DNA from: Bacteroidota bacterium
GTDB taxonomy: Bacteria > Bacteroidota > Bacteroidia > AKYH767-A > OLB10
NCBI GenBank assembly: GCA_947447155.1
Contig: CANFIN010000006.1
Location: 1-59,353 of the forward strand
Length of the DNA stretch: 59,353 bases
Direction of reading: 5' to 3'
Every line of letters begins with the position of its first letter. Position 1 is the first letter of the stretch. A program made the translations under genes and the position numbers. This document shows positions 43,873 to 52,835 of the stretch, piece by piece. The notes under the pieces are model-generated. The model did no database searches and was not told where the DNA came from. It worked only from the letters and a program-made list of their open reading frames with translations.

Positions 43873-44469
43873 ATGATAAACAGTGATTATTGGCTAAATA
43901 GATACCAAGCAAAAGAAACAAGTTGGGATGCAGGTGAAATTACAATGCCGATTAAGGAATATGTTGATCAGTTAAGTGATAAATCGATTACTATTTTGAT
44001 TCCTGGTTGTGGAAACGCACATGAAGCAGCATATTTGTGGAAACATGGATTTAAAAATATTTTTCTGTTGGATTATGTAGCGGAACCATTAAATAATTTC
44101 ATCAAACAATTTCCAGATTTCCCAAAAGACCATCTGATTTTAAAAGACTTTTTTGAATTAAACGGAAAATTTGACTTGATCATAGAACAAACATTTTTCT
44201 GTGCATTAGACCCAGCATTAAGAGCAAATTATGTGAAAAAGATGCATACTTTATTAAGGCCATCAGGTAAATTAGCAGGTGTCTTATTTAAAAATTATTT
44301 TGAAAAAGACGGGCCTCCATTTGGTGGCAACGAAAGAGAATACAAGTCATTGCTGAACGTGCTTTTTGAAATCAAATTGATGGAATCATGTTACAACTCA
44401 ATTCCACCTCGTAAAGGCAATGAGCTTTTCATTATTTGCACTCCTAAAAATATAGAAAATAATCACTAA
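43873..44469 (+). CDS. TPMT-family SAM-dependent methyltransferase
   Basis: A 198-residue protein starting with WLNRYQAKETSWDAG (about residues 6-20), the thiopurine S-methyltransferase-family N-terminus. Motif I is ILIPGCGNAHEAAYL and the acidic residue is in NIFLLDYVAEPL. LIIEQTFFCALDP is also typical. It probably methylates small thiol, selenium/tellurium or related xenobiotic compounds. Its place in this run (1-bp gap before it) gives no further clue. Length is close to bacterial TPMTs (about 195-215). Confidence 0.85.
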   Translation: MINSDYWLNRYQAKETSWDAGEITMPIKEYVDQLSDKSITILIPGCGNAHEAAYLWKHGFKNIFLLDYVAEPLNNFIKQFPDFPKDHLILKDFFELNGKFDLIIEQTFFCALDPALRANYVKKMHTLLRPSGKLAGVLFKNYFEKDGPPFGGNEREYKSLLNVLFEIKLMESCYNSIPPRKGNELFIICTPKNIENNH

Positions 44470-44478
44470 ATTCGTAGA

Positions 44479-45033
44479 GTGATATCCATCAGATTATTAT
44501 TTATCATTTTAATTATCTCCTTTCAAACGGGCTATAGTCAGCTATTAGCCACAGATGAATATGGAGATAATTACTATTGTTATCAGAACGGATACTACAC
44601 ACAGGTTTTTGGATTTCAGGTGCCAGATAAATTTAATTCGATGTTATATGACACCTTGGAAGCATGGCTAGGAACACCCTACCGTTCTGCAGGAATGTCG
44701 CGATCAGGAGTAGATTGTTCAGGCTTTGTAACCTGCATGTACAATGATGTTTATGGATTAAAATTAAATGGAAGAAGATGCTCTGAAATTTATAACGAAG
44801 TAAAAAAAATAAACAAGTCAGAATTAAAAGAAGGAGATATTGTTTTTTTCAAGATTCGACATTCACAAGTTTCACATGTTGGATTATATTTAGGTAATGA
44901 CAAGTTTATACATTCCAGTATTTCTAACGGAGTAATCGTAAGTGACTTGAAAGAAGAATATTATCGAAAGTATTTTTGGGGTGGCGGTCGTTTATCATCA
45001 TACTCTACAATTAAAGAATATCAAGAAAAATAA
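44479..45033 (+). CDS. NlpC/P60 family cysteine peptidase (peptidoglycan endopeptidase)
   Basis: The start is GTG at 44479, giving a signal peptide (MISIRLLFIILIISFQTGYS). The 184-residue protein has the NlpC/P60 triad: Cys in VDCSGFVTCMY (about residue 76), His in SHVGLYLGNDKF (about 134) and a third polar residue His in FIHSSIS. LEAWLGTPYRSAGMSRSG before the Cys is typical. It cuts peptide cross-links or stem peptides in the periplasm. No separate substrate-binding (SH3) domain is seen. It lies 9 bp after the TPMT gene and 1 bp before the phosphoribosyltransferase. Confidence 0.9.
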   Translation: MISIRLLFIILIISFQTGYSQLLATDEYGDNYYCYQNGYYTQVFGFQVPDKFNSMLYDTLEAWLGTPYRSAGMSRSGVDCSGFVTCMYNDVYGLKLNGRRCSEIYNEVKKINKSELKEGDIVFFKIRHSQVSHVGLYLGNDKFIHSSISNGVIVSDLKEEYYRKYFWGGGRLSSYSTIKEYQEK

Positions 45034-45034
45034 A

Positions 45035-45538
45035 ATGAATCAATCCAATTTAGTTTTAAATGCTATTCAGATAAAACAACGAATAGATAGAATTGCTTAT
45101 CAGATTTATGAAGATTCAAGTAATGAAAAAGAGTTGATAATTGCAGGCATATCCAATAGCGGCTATCGTTTTGCAATTTTACTAAATGAAGTTCTCAAAT
45201 CTATTTGTCCAATACCAACTCAACTAATTGAAATCACCTTAGACAAAAACAATCCTACCGATTTCAAGCTAAACCCTAATATTCCTATAACCGATTTTAA
45301 AAACAAAACAATTGTAATTGTTGATGATGTTTTAAATTCTGGAAAGACCCTAATGTATAGCTTAAAACCATTTTTAGAGGGAGATGTTAAAAAAATAAGA
45401 ACTGTATTACTAGTTAACAGAGACCATAAACGATATCCTGTTGAGGCGGATTTTGTTGGAATTACATTAAGCACTACTTTGCAGGAGCATATACGCGTCG
45501 ATTTGACGGCTGGCGCTGAAGCCGTTTATCTCGAATAA
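45035..45538 (+). CDS. Phosphoribosyltransferase (PyrR/HPRT-like type I PRTase)
   Basis: The ATG at 45035 is chosen, 1 bp after the preceding stop. The frame is open 54 bp further upstream within that gene, without resemblance to the family. The protein has 167 residues. The PRPP-binding motif is TIVIVDDVLNSGKTL (about residues 90-104). ELIIAGISNSGYRFAILL resembles the start of the PyrR/Hpt fold, and the C-terminus has HIRVDLTAGAEAVYLE. It could be a uracil or purine phosphoribosyltransferase or a PyrR-like regulator. In this Bacteroidota setting the substrate is not determined. Confidence 0.82.
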   Translation: MNQSNLVLNAIQIKQRIDRIAYQIYEDSSNEKELIIAGISNSGYRFAILLNEVLKSICPIPTQLIEITLDKNNPTDFKLNPNIPITDFKNKTIVIVDDVLNSGKTLMYSLKPFLEGDVKKIRTVLLVNRDHKRYPVEADFVGITLSTTLQEHIRVDLTAGAEAVYLE

Positions 45539-45609
45539 TCTGCGTTAATGATTTGTTAATGGCTCATTTGTTTAATCTCAAATAATTTAATTTGCAAAAA
45601 AATTTGCTG

Positions 45610-47445
45610 ATGTACCGCAATTATCTAAGACTGGGATTTCTTTCATTATTTTTTTTGATTTGCTTTACAGGTAATGCACAAAATGCATTTTTATCCGCGA
45701 CCGCATCTCGAACAACTGTTGGAGTTGGAGAACAATTTCAAGTAACCTTTACACTAAACGGCGAAGGACAGAACTTCCGATCACCAGACCTAAGTAGCTT
45801 TAATGTACTAAGTGGACCGAATTTTAGTAGTAGTGTCACTATTGTAAACAACTCTTATTCAAAATCTTTATCATTTACATTTTATTTACAAGCTAAAGCA
45901 GAAGGGAATTTTAAAATAGGACCTGCATCAATTGATGTGCAAGGGAAAAAAGTAAGTTCTAATATTATTAATCTAACTGTTGTAAAAGGAAATCCACAGC
46001 AAAATAATGGTCAGAGCAACAGAGGACAAGATAACAGTCAGAATAATGGTATTAATGATAAAAATTTATTTGTAAGAGCCATCGTAAATAAAAGTTCTGT
46101 TTATGAGGGTGAGGCTTTAACAGTTACGTATAAAATATACACCAATATTCAAGTTAATAGCTATTCTGTTTCAAAAGCACCTGCCTTTAATGGATTCTGG
46201 AATCAGGATATTGAAGTTCCTAACCCACCCCCAATGACAATGGAAGTAGTTGATGGAGTTCGTTACAACACTGCCGTTATTAAAAAAGCTGTGTTATTCC
46301 CTCAACAATCAGGTGTATTAACCATCGATCCAATGGAACTGGAATGTATAGCAAGAATAAGAGTTAAGAGTCAACGTATGATGGATCCATTTGGCATGTT
46401 TAGCGATCCTTTTTTCGGTGATGCTTTTGGAGGAGTACAAGATGTAAAGTGCAATGCGAAAAGTCAACCCATAAAAATAAATGTTAGAGAATTGCCTGGT
46501 AATGCGCCATCAACATTTAGCGGTGCTGTTGGTTCGTTAATGTTCGATGCCAGCTTAGACAAAACAACCACAAAAGAAAATGAACCGGTAAATCTTAAAT
46601 TTAAAATATCTGGAAGTGGGAATTTAAAATTGGCAACGGCTCCTGATGTAACCTTCCCTGAAGACTTAGAAACATACGACCCCAAAATTGGTGAGAATTA
46701 TAAAGCTAGTGATGCAGGTGTAAATGGTAGCAAAACGATTGAGTATTTAATTATACCTCGACACGAAGGTGATTATGAAATTCCAGCTGTAACATTTACC
46801 TATTTTGATTTAGGCAAACAACAATATGTATCAAAAACTGCAGGCCCTTTTAAAATCAAAGTAGGCAGGGGAAGCGGCAATACAAGTGCCAGTAGCTCAT
46901 CATCAAAGAGCGATGTACAGGTATTTGGAAGAGATATCCGATACTTGAAAACTGACAAACAGTTATTTCCTTCTGATGGTGGATTGTTTTATGGCTCCTG
47001 GTTATTTTATTTATTAAGTTTACTTCCGTTCATCGCTGTTGCAGGCGGAATTTATTACAAGCGACAAACTGCATTCAACGCTGCAAATTCAATTTTAGTA
47101 AGAAGTAAAAAGGCAACATCATTTGCACAAAAGCGATTAGCCGCTGCAGGAAAATTAATAAGCGAAAGCAAACATACATTAGCATTTGAAGAAATATCAA
47201 AAGCATTATGGGGTTATGCCAGCGATAAACTAACGATACCCGTATCCGAACTTTCGAAAGAAAATATTTCAGATAAGTTCAGAGAAAAAAATATTAATGA
47301 TATTGCAATCGAACGATTTACAAATTGCATCTCCACCTGCGAGATGGCGCAGTATGGTAGATTAGATGTAACAACACAATCAAATAAACTTTACCAAGAC
47401 GCGATTCAGATTATAACTGATATTGAAGGAGGATTGAAGTCATGA
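45610..47445 (+). CDS. batD: BatD protein
   Basis: The ATG at 45610 gives a signal peptide (MYRNYLRLGFLSLFFLICFTGNAQ). A TTG 18 bp upstream is open. The 611-residue protein has the BatD layout: repeated Ig-like domains (ATASRTTVGVGEQFQVTF, NLFVRAIVNKSSVYEGEALTV and ASLDKTTTKENEPVNLKFKI), a Gln/Asn-rich linker (about 132-148), a membrane segment near 468-486 and a cytoplasmic helical tail. BatD belongs to the Bacteroidota Bat (aerotolerance) system, usually with MoxR, BatA/B and BatC/E, at the cell envelope. Here only batE follows (4-bp overlap). MoxR, BatA and BatB are absent from this locus. Confidence 0.88.
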   Translation: MYRNYLRLGFLSLFFLICFTGNAQNAFLSATASRTTVGVGEQFQVTFTLNGEGQNFRSPDLSSFNVLSGPNFSSSVTIVNNSYSKSLSFTFYLQAKAEGNFKIGPASIDVQGKKVSSNIINLTVVKGNPQQNNGQSNRGQDNSQNNGINDKNLFVRAIVNKSSVYEGEALTVTYKIYTNIQVNSYSVSKAPAFNGFWNQDIEVPNPPPMTMEVVDGVRYNTAVIKKAVLFPQQSGVLTIDPMELECIARIRVKSQRMMDPFGMFSDPFFGDAFGGVQDVKCNAKSQPIKINVRELPGNAPSTFSGAVGSLMFDASLDKTTTKENEPVNLKFKISGSGNLKLATAPDVTFPEDLETYDPKIGENYKASDAGVNGSKTIEYLIIPRHEGDYEIPAVTFTYFDLGKQQYVSKTAGPFKIKVGRGSGNTSASSSSSKSDVQVFGRDIRYLKTDKQLFPSDGGLFYGSWLFYLLSLLPFIAVAGGIYYKRQTAFNAANSILVRSKKATSFAQKRLAAAGKLISESKHTLAFEEISKALWGYASDKLTIPVSELSKENISDKFREKNINDIAIERFTNCISTCEMAQYGRLDVTTQSNKLYQDAIQIITDIEGGLKS

Positions 47446-48209
47446 GAAATTATTTTTTAATACTTGTATTAATTCTTAAATCGAGTTTTATTACTGTTGC
47501 AGCAAACACGCTAACTGCAGAACAGCAATACGACAAGGCAATTAAATTGTATAAATCTGGAAACTACGCAGAAGCCAGTTTGCAATATCAGAACCTGGTT
47601 AATGATGGCAAAAGAAGCACCGCCTTGTTTTTCAACCTTGGAAACTGTTACTATAAAAACGGTGATTACGCCAAAGCAATTTTAAATTACGAACGCGCAA
47701 AAAAGATTTCTCCAGCAGACGATGACATTGAATATAATTTGAAACTGGCTAATGCAAAAGCATCTGATAAGATTGATCCAATTCCGCAATTATTTTATCA
47801 AAAATGGTGGAGTATTTTTATCACCTCCTTCTCACCTACTGAATGGTCGGCATTTGCAATTATTACGCTATGGGCAGCCGCAGCTGTATTTTTAATTTAC
47901 CTTTTTGCCGAGTCTGTAAACAAGAAAAAGAAAAGCTTTTATATTGCTTCAATTGCAATTGGAATATCATTATGCTTATTTCTTGTTGCAAGAGCATCTA
48001 ATGCATTAATCTACCATTACTCTTACGCTATCATCATGGATAGCACAGCATATGCTAAGAGCGCACCCGATGAAAAAAGCACGAATCTGTTTTTATTGCA
48101 CAACGGAACTAAAGTAGAAGTAATTGAAGAGCAATCAGGATGGAAAAAAATTAAAATCGCCAATGGCAATACGGGCTGGATGTTAAACGGGGCGTTGGAA
48201 AATATTTAA
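47442..48209 (+). CDS. batE: BatE protein (TPR + SH3-like)
   Basis: A 255-residue protein with a signal peptide or membrane anchor. TPR repeats span about residues 24-110 (EQQYDKAIKLYKSGNYAEASLQY, LFFNLGNCYYKNGDYAKAILNYERA). Two membrane segments lie near 130-155 and 166-182, and a C-terminal SH3-like domain follows (YAKSAPDEKSTNLFLLHNGTKVEVIEEQSGWKKIKIANGNTGWML). It starts inside the end of batD and is followed 2 bp later by the phosphodiesterase gene. It likely scaffolds Bat complexes in the inner membrane. Confidence 0.87.
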   Translation: MRNYFLILVLILKSSFITVAANTLTAEQQYDKAIKLYKSGNYAEASLQYQNLVNDGKRSTALFFNLGNCYYKNGDYAKAILNYERAKKISPADDDIEYNLKLANAKASDKIDPIPQLFYQKWWSIFITSFSPTEWSAFAIITLWAAAAVFLIYLFAESVNKKKKSFYIASIAIGISLCLFLVARASNALIYHYSYAIIMDSTAYAKSAPDEKSTNLFLLHNGTKVEVIEEQSGWKKIKIANGNTGWMLNGALENI

Positions 48210-48211
48210 GG

Positions 48212-48718
48212 ATGAAAAAAATCCTTTTACTATCCGACACACATGGATACCTTGATGATGCAATACTATCACATATTACTAATGCTGATGAAATATGGCA
48301 TGCGGGTGATATTGGCACCATCGATTTAACAGATTGCATTGATAAAATTAAACCACTTCGTGCTGTATATGGTAACATTGACGGCCATGTTTTGCGATCG
48401 GCTTTTCCGTTAGATTTGTTTTTTGTTTGTGAAGGATTAAAAGTTTTTATCACACATATTGGCGGATATCCCACCCGTTATTCTAAAGGAATCAAAGAAA
48501 AATTATTGATGCACAAACCAGATTTATTTATCTGCGGGCATAGTCACATACTAAAAGTAATCAGAGATAAGCAATTTAGATTATTGCATATAAATCCGGG
48601 TGCGGCAGGTATTCATGGATTTCACAAAATGCGAACGATGATCCGTTTTGAAATCAATAATGGAAGAATGGAAAATGTCGAAGTAATTGAACTCGGACTA
48701 AGGGGATCTTTAACGTAA
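48212..48718 (+). CDS. YfcE/MJ0936-type metallophosphoesterase
   Basis: A 168-residue calcineurin-like phosphoesterase. The dimetal motifs are ILLLSDTHGYLDD (about residues 3-15), IWHAGDIGTIDL, AVYGNIDGHVLR (about 51-62), VFITHIGGYP and ICGHSHILKVI with INPGAAG at the end. Such enzymes hydrolyse phosphodiesters (2',3'-cNMP, bis-pNPP), and the physiological substrate is unknown. It is the last gene of the plus-strand run starting at batD and its 3' end overlaps the convergent DUF4293 gene by 9 bp. Confidence 0.92.
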   Translation: MKKILLLSDTHGYLDDAILSHITNADEIWHAGDIGTIDLTDCIDKIKPLRAVYGNIDGHVLRSAFPLDLFFVCEGLKVFITHIGGYPTRYSKGIKEKLLMHKPDLFICGHSHILKVIRDKQFRLLHINPGAAGIHGFHKMRTMIRFEINNGRMENVEVIELGLRGSLT

Positions 48719-49192
48719 ACGATCTGCAGAACGCACTAACTCATCATCCTTTTTAATTCCACGAAGTGCAAGTAAAATAAAAATAGGTATAAGCACCACA
48801 ATAGTTGTGAAAGGATATATTTTGAATTGATATCCTGCTCCCGCCAATGTGCGTAAAGTATTAATTCCTGATAAAAACAATCCAACCCAGGCAAGCGATA
48901 AGATCAACATAATTTTACAAAGCGCCATTTGCTTTTTACGAGAGTTAAACATCCAAGCGGTTATTAGAGCTAAAAAACCAATAAACACCAATACCAAACC
49001 TAAAGGAGTAGAACTAGAAATTTCGGAAGTAATGCCTTTTTCAGTGCTAATAATCTTCCATACAGTAGAGGTATATAATGCGGTGTTTTTAGCTGTCTCT
49101 CCGGGGGCTAATTCATATAACTTAACCGATGAAACGGTGAATGAAACTGCTGCTATAAGGGCCAAATAAAGCGATTGAATTCTTTGTATCAT
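48710..49192 (-). CDS. DUF4293 family membrane protein
   Basis: The start MIQRIQSLYLALIAAVSF at 49192 matches the family N-terminus. An ATG 24 bp upstream is open and less likely. The 160-residue protein has four membrane segments (about 7-22, 52-70, 80-100 and 110-135). The family is restricted to Bacteroidota, and I recall it commonly lying next to rho, as here (divergent, 258 bp). Function unknown. It ends within the last codons of the convergent phosphodiesterase gene. Confidence 0.8.
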   Translation of the reverse strand: MIQRIQSLYLALIAAVSFTVSSVKLYELAPGETAKNTALYTSTVWKIISTEKGITSEISSSTPLGLVLVFIGFLALITAWMFNSRKKQMALCKIMLILSLAWVGLFLSGINTLRTLAGAGYQFKIYPFTTIVVLIPIFILLALRGIKKDDELVRSADRLR

Positions 49193-49318
49193 GAGGGCTA
49201 AATTATCTAAAATCATTTAATACACCGTATATCAATTCAAACCATGTTAATAAAAAACATGCTTTTTCTTTTTAAAAATTGTTTGATATAATATAAAAAG
49301 CCGTATTATTGCGGTGTA

Positions 49319-49367
49319 ATTGCTTCGAATGCAATTTTTGTTCTGTCTTAGCTTCGAATTGTCGAAG
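49319..49367 (+). promoter_or_regulatory. Two leader hairpins upstream of rho sharing GCTTCGAAT
   Basis: ATTGC-TTCGAAT-GCAAT (49319-49335) and CTTCGA-ATTG-TCGAAG (49352-49367) are adjacent inverted repeats about 85-130 bp before rho. Both contain the word GCTTCGAAT. They lie in a 234-bp leader region with no other gene. Rho commonly controls its own transcript by attenuation, so these may be part of such a leader. Confidence 0.4.
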
Positions 49368-49450
49368 AAATCACAACTCCCACCTTATCTCATTTAAAAA
49401 TTGTAACGCTGCAGAGCGTATATGTTTTTACAAACCCTTAAAGAAATATT

Positions 49451-51154
49451 ATGTTTGACATCATTCAATTGAATGAAAAGCTATTGCCTGAACTAAAAGA
49501 TCTAGCAAAAAAATTAAAAATTGAAGCTTTTGAAAATCTTAAAAAACAAGATTTAGTTTACAAAATTTTAGACCATCAAGCCTTGTATCCAGATATCGAT
49601 TATGCTGGTTTAGGAATTGATGCCCCAATTAAAGAAGAATCAACTAAACCGGCACGTTCAAAAAAATCATCTCCAAAGTCGGAAGATGCAGAAATAAAAA
49701 AAGCGAAGCCTGTTAAGGAAGAAAAAACAGAAGTCGTTGCAGAAAAGTCGACGATTCATGTACATCGTGCGCATGCAGACAATAACGACGGTAAACCGAA
49801 GCGCCAGCGTATTATCCCTGGTAGAACGGAAGGCGAAGAGAGTACACCCCCACCGGTAAAAAGAGAAGTAGTTGAAATGACTGCCCCTACAGAAGCACCA
49901 GTTGCTAATACTGCGCCAGCGCAAGAAGTAAAAGAACATACAGCTCCGAGACCTGCTCAAGATCAACAAAAGCCAAATTACCCGCAACGAGAATTTCAAA
50001 ACAAACGACCGGTTCAAAACCAGGAGCCAGCATTTGATTTCGGAGGTAATGTGCAAACGGAAGGTGTATTGGAATTAATGCCGGAAGGATTTGGATTTTT
50101 ACGTTCATCAGACTACAACTATTTACCATCGCCAGATGATGTTTTTGTAGCACAAAATCATATTAAGCAATACGGCTTAAAAACGGGTGATACTATTCGT
50201 TGTGCGGTAAGGCCTCCCCGTGAGGGCGAAAAATATTTTCCATTAATGAAAATAGAAACCATCAACGGACAAGCACCTGAAATTATTCGTGATCGTGTGC
50301 CGTTTGATTTCTTAACGCCATTATTTGCGCATGAGAAGTTTAATCTGATTCATGGTCCGTCGAATTACTCGACTCGTGTAATGGACTTGTTCACTCCTAT
50401 TGGAAAAGGACAACGTGGATTAATTGTAGCGCAGCCGAAGACTGGTAAAACAGTTTTATTAAAAGAAGTAGCGAATGCAATTGCATCGAACCATCCAGAA
50501 GTTTATTTAATTATTTTATTAATTGATGAACGTCCTGAGGAGGTAACCGATATGGCGCGTAGTGTAAAAGCTGAAGTTATTTCATCAACGTTTGATGAGC
50601 CTGCTGACAGACACGTTAAGATTGCGAATATTGTTTTAGAGAAAGCGAAGCGAATGGTAGAGTGCGGACATGATGTTTGTATCCTATTAGATTCGATAAC
50701 ACGTTTAGCGCGTGCTTATAATACCGTAGCGCCTGCATCGGGTAAGGTATTATCAGGTGGTGTAGAAGCAAATGCATTACAAAAGCCAAAACGTTTCTTT
50801 GGAGCTGCGCGTAAGATTGAGAATGGTGGATCATTAACGATTCTTGCAACTGCATTAACAGATACAGGTTCGAAGATGGATGAAGTAATCTTTGAGGAGT
50901 TCAAAGGAACGGGCAATATGGAATTACAGTTAGACCGTAAGTTAGCGAACAAGCGTGTATTCCCTGCAATTGACTTAGTTGCATCAAGTACAAGAAGAGA
51001 TGATTTATTATTAGACCGTGAGATGTTACAGAAGATGTGGATTTTAAGAAATCACTTAGCGGATATGAATCCGATTGAGGCGATGGATTTCCTACTCGAC
51101 CGTATGCGTGGTACTAAATCGAATGAAGAGTTTTTAGTCTCGATGAATTCGTAA
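49451..51154 (+). CDS. rho: Transcription termination factor Rho (extended Bacteroidota form)
   Basis: A 567-residue Rho. The Rho_N domain covers about residues 1-50 ([22 protein letters not shown]). A charged, proline-rich disordered insertion of about 145 residues follows (58-200), with Lys/Glu then Gln/Pro runs. The cold-shock-like RNA-binding domain is [16 protein letters not shown] with [18 protein letters not shown]. The ATPase domain has Walker [16 protein letters not shown] (about 328-342), [13 protein letters not shown] and the Q-loop/R-loop region [24 protein letters not shown]. coli Rho has 419 residues, and the extra length is the N-terminal insertion typical of this phylum. Confidence 0.96.
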   Translation: MFDIIQLNEKLLPELKDLAKKLKIEAFENLKKQDLVYKILDHQALYPDIDYAGLGIDAPIKEESTKPARSKKSSPKSEDAEIKKAKPVKEEKTEVVAEKSTIHVHRAHADNNDGKPKRQRIIPGRTEGEESTPPPVKREVVEMTAPTEAPVANTAPAQEVKEHTAPRPAQDQQKPNYPQREFQNKRPVQNQEPAFDFGGNVQTEGVLELMPEGFGFLRSSDYNYLPSPDDVFVAQNHIKQYGLKTGDTIRCAVRPPREGEKYFPLMKIETINGQAPEIIRDRVPFDFLTPLFAHEKFNLIHGPSNYSTRVMDLFTPIGKGQRGLIVAQPKTGKTVLLKEVANAIASNHPEVYLIILLIDERPEEVTDMARSVKAEVISSTFDEPADRHVKIANIVLEKAKRMVECGHDVCILLDSITRLARAYNTVAPASGKVLSGGVEANALQKPKRFFGAARKIENGGSLTILATALTDTGSKMDEVIFEEFKGTGNMELQLDRKLANKRVFPAIDLVASSTRRDDLLLDREMLQKMWILRNHLADMNPIEAMDFLLDRMRGTKSNEEFLVSMNS

Positions 51155-51169
51155 TGATAATTGAATTAA

Positions 51170-51205
51170 AAAGTAAAGGCCGTCGTGAGATAGCCTTTTT
51201 GTTTT
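51170..51205. terminator. Bidirectional terminator between rho and the FISUMP operon
   Basis: AAAGGC (51175-51180) pairs with GCCTTT (51193-51198) around a 12-nt loop. T-runs lie on the plus side and A-runs before it (U-run on the minus strand). It would serve both convergent units. The stem is short but is flanked by U-tracts on each strand. Confidence 0.6.
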
Positions 51206-51221
51206 AAAGAATTTATTGTAA

Positions 51222-52013
51222 TCAATCTTTCACGCAGCGAACAGACATTCCATATTTGCCATTGGTGCCATTTCCTCTTATAATATTATTATCTAGATAC
51301 CAAAGCGTTCTTGCAAACGGAAATGACCCAGGGATTTTAGTTGCAGTCCAGTATTCAGCATATTGATGTAAATTATTAAAAGGACCTTGACCAGTTCGCC
51401 AGCCGCCGGGAAGTAATGTTAAGTGACTAATATTTGTTGCGCTTGAATTAGGACTTAACCAATGACCCAAACCATTTTCTTTAAGCGCAGCACCAGCTAT
51501 TGCACTTTGAACACAATTTACGCAAATTGTATCAGCATTAGCATCATATCTTTTAACAACATAATTCCACTCTTCATCGGTAGAAACATGCCAACCAACA
51601 GGGCAAAGTCCTTGCGTATCTGCAACTGCAAAAAAATTATACAATTTCCCATAAACATTTGAAATAGTTGTGTCGTAATTATAGTCGGCACAAGCAGCCG
51701 TTACAGTAACATTCCATTGAGCATCATTAAAAGGCATTGAAATAAAGGCACCATTTACAAAATGCGATGTTCTTAAATTTTCTTTCATCCAACATTGAGT
51801 ACCGATAGCTACCACATTATAAATATTGCCATCTATATCCGCCATAGTTGTGGGACAATTACCGGTATTAACTGTATAATTAATACTATCAATGTCTGTT
51901 AATGGAATAGACTGTAATCCACCATTGGTATATTGAATATTTAAGTTTGTTTGCGAATGCGATTTTAAAACAAAACCGAGAATAAAAAACAGTACAGTTA
52001 TTATTTTTTTCAT
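51222..52013 (-). CDS. FISUMP-domain secreted protein, paralogue 6 (last of array)
   Basis: A 263-residue protein with a type I signal peptide (MKKIITVLFFILGFVLKSHS). It has the short N-terminal module NIQYTNGGLQSIPLTDIDSI and a Fibrobacter succinogenes major paralogous (FISUMP) domain: DIDGNIYNVVAIGTQCWMKE (about residues 61-80), ACADYNYDT, YGKLYNFFAV, GLCPVGWHVSTDEEW and the terminal YGMSVRCVKD. A CxxC pair (ICVNC) sits mid-domain. There is no C-terminal sorting domain and no lipobox. FISUMP proteins are surface or secreted and their biochemical role is not known to me. It is last in the operon, 11 bp after paralogue 5. Confidence 0.88.
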   Translation of the reverse strand: MKKIITVLFFILGFVLKSHSQTNLNIQYTNGGLQSIPLTDIDSINYTVNTGNCPTTMADIDGNIYNVVAIGTQCWMKENLRTSHFVNGAFISMPFNDAQWNVTVTAACADYNYDTTISNVYGKLYNFFAVADTQGLCPVGWHVSTDEEWNYVVKRYDANADTICVNCVQSAIAGAALKENGLGHWLSPNSSATNISHLTLLPGGWRTGQGPFNNLHQYAEYWTATKIPGSFPFARTLWYLDNNIIRGNGTNGKYGMSVRCVKD

Positions 52014-52024
52014 GATTGCGTTTA

Positions 52025-52810
52025 TTAATCCTTAATACATCTTACAGAAAAGCCAGTCCCATAAAGCAAATTGTAATTACCAATTTGAGCGCTAGTCGTT
52101 AAAAGAGAATGATAAAAAGCCGAGCTGTTTGAATAAGACGAAACACTCCAAAAATATGCATAGCTTCCAAGATGACTATAATAGCCGTTTGATGAACTTC
52201 GCATACCAGCGGGCAATGCAGAAAAACCAGAGCTGTTAGTTGCGCCCGTATTAGGACTAACCCAATACAAATTCCCAGCTTCTTTTAATAATCCACCAGC
52301 TATTAGACTTGTTGTACAAGATACACAACTTGTATCAGCATTAGGATCTAATGATTTTACTAAATAATTCCATTCAGTGTTTTTTGGTTCATGCCAACCG
52401 ACAGGACATAAACCAGCAGGATCGATAACAGCATACCAGTTATATAATTTTCCATATATCGCAGTATTGGAAGTATCGTTATTATAATCTGCACAAGCAC
52501 CACTTGTTGTATTACTCCATTGTGAATTATTCAATCCTGTTAGTATTGAACCTCCATTGTTAAAGTGCGTTGTTTTTAAATTCTCTTTCATCCAACACTG
52601 ACTACCAATTTCTACTGTATTATAAATATTTCCATCAATATCACTTATTGTTTGCGGACAAATGTTTGAAATATTGATGTAATACATCGAATCTACATTA
52701 GCTATAGGAATATGTGAAACATTACCATTTGAATAGAAAATATTCATTTCTGATTGAGCAAACAAATTGTTTACACAAAACAATATTGACATTAAAATTA
52801 TTTTTTTCAT
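52025..52810 (-). CDS. FISUMP-domain secreted protein, paralogue 5
   Basis: A 261-residue paralogue (signal MKKIILMSILFCVNNLFA) with NIFYSNGNVSHIPIANVDSM, then NTVEIGSQCWMKENLKTTHF, ACADYNNDTSNTAIYGKLYNWYAV, GLCPVGWHEPKNTEW, a CxxC pair (SCVSC) and TGFSVRCIKD. The most variable stretches are those after WNYLVK and between GMRSS and the C-terminal strand. It is separated by 25 bp from paralogue 4. Motif order is identical to its neighbours, supporting tandem duplication. Confidence 0.88.
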   Translation of the reverse strand: MKKIILMSILFCVNNLFAQSEMNIFYSNGNVSHIPIANVDSMYYINISNICPQTISDIDGNIYNTVEIGSQCWMKENLKTTHFNNGGSILTGLNNSQWSNTTSGACADYNNDTSNTAIYGKLYNWYAVIDPAGLCPVGWHEPKNTEWNYLVKSLDPNADTSCVSCTTSLIAGGLLKEAGNLYWVSPNTGATNSSGFSALPAGMRSSSNGYYSHLGSYAYFWSVSSYSNSSAFYHSLLTTSAQIGNYNLLYGTGFSVRCIKD

Positions 52811-52835
52811 ATTAAATAAAAATTATAATGCAGTT

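Noticed and set aside
44981-45034. Upstream extension of the phosphoribosyltransferase
   Set aside because: Lies within the NlpC/P60 gene in another frame. The ATG at 45035 follows its stop directly.
49287-49292. TATAAT as a sigma70 -10 box for rho
   Set aside because: Bacteroidota primary sigma factors use TAnnTTTG. TATAAT is expected by chance in such AT-rich DNA.
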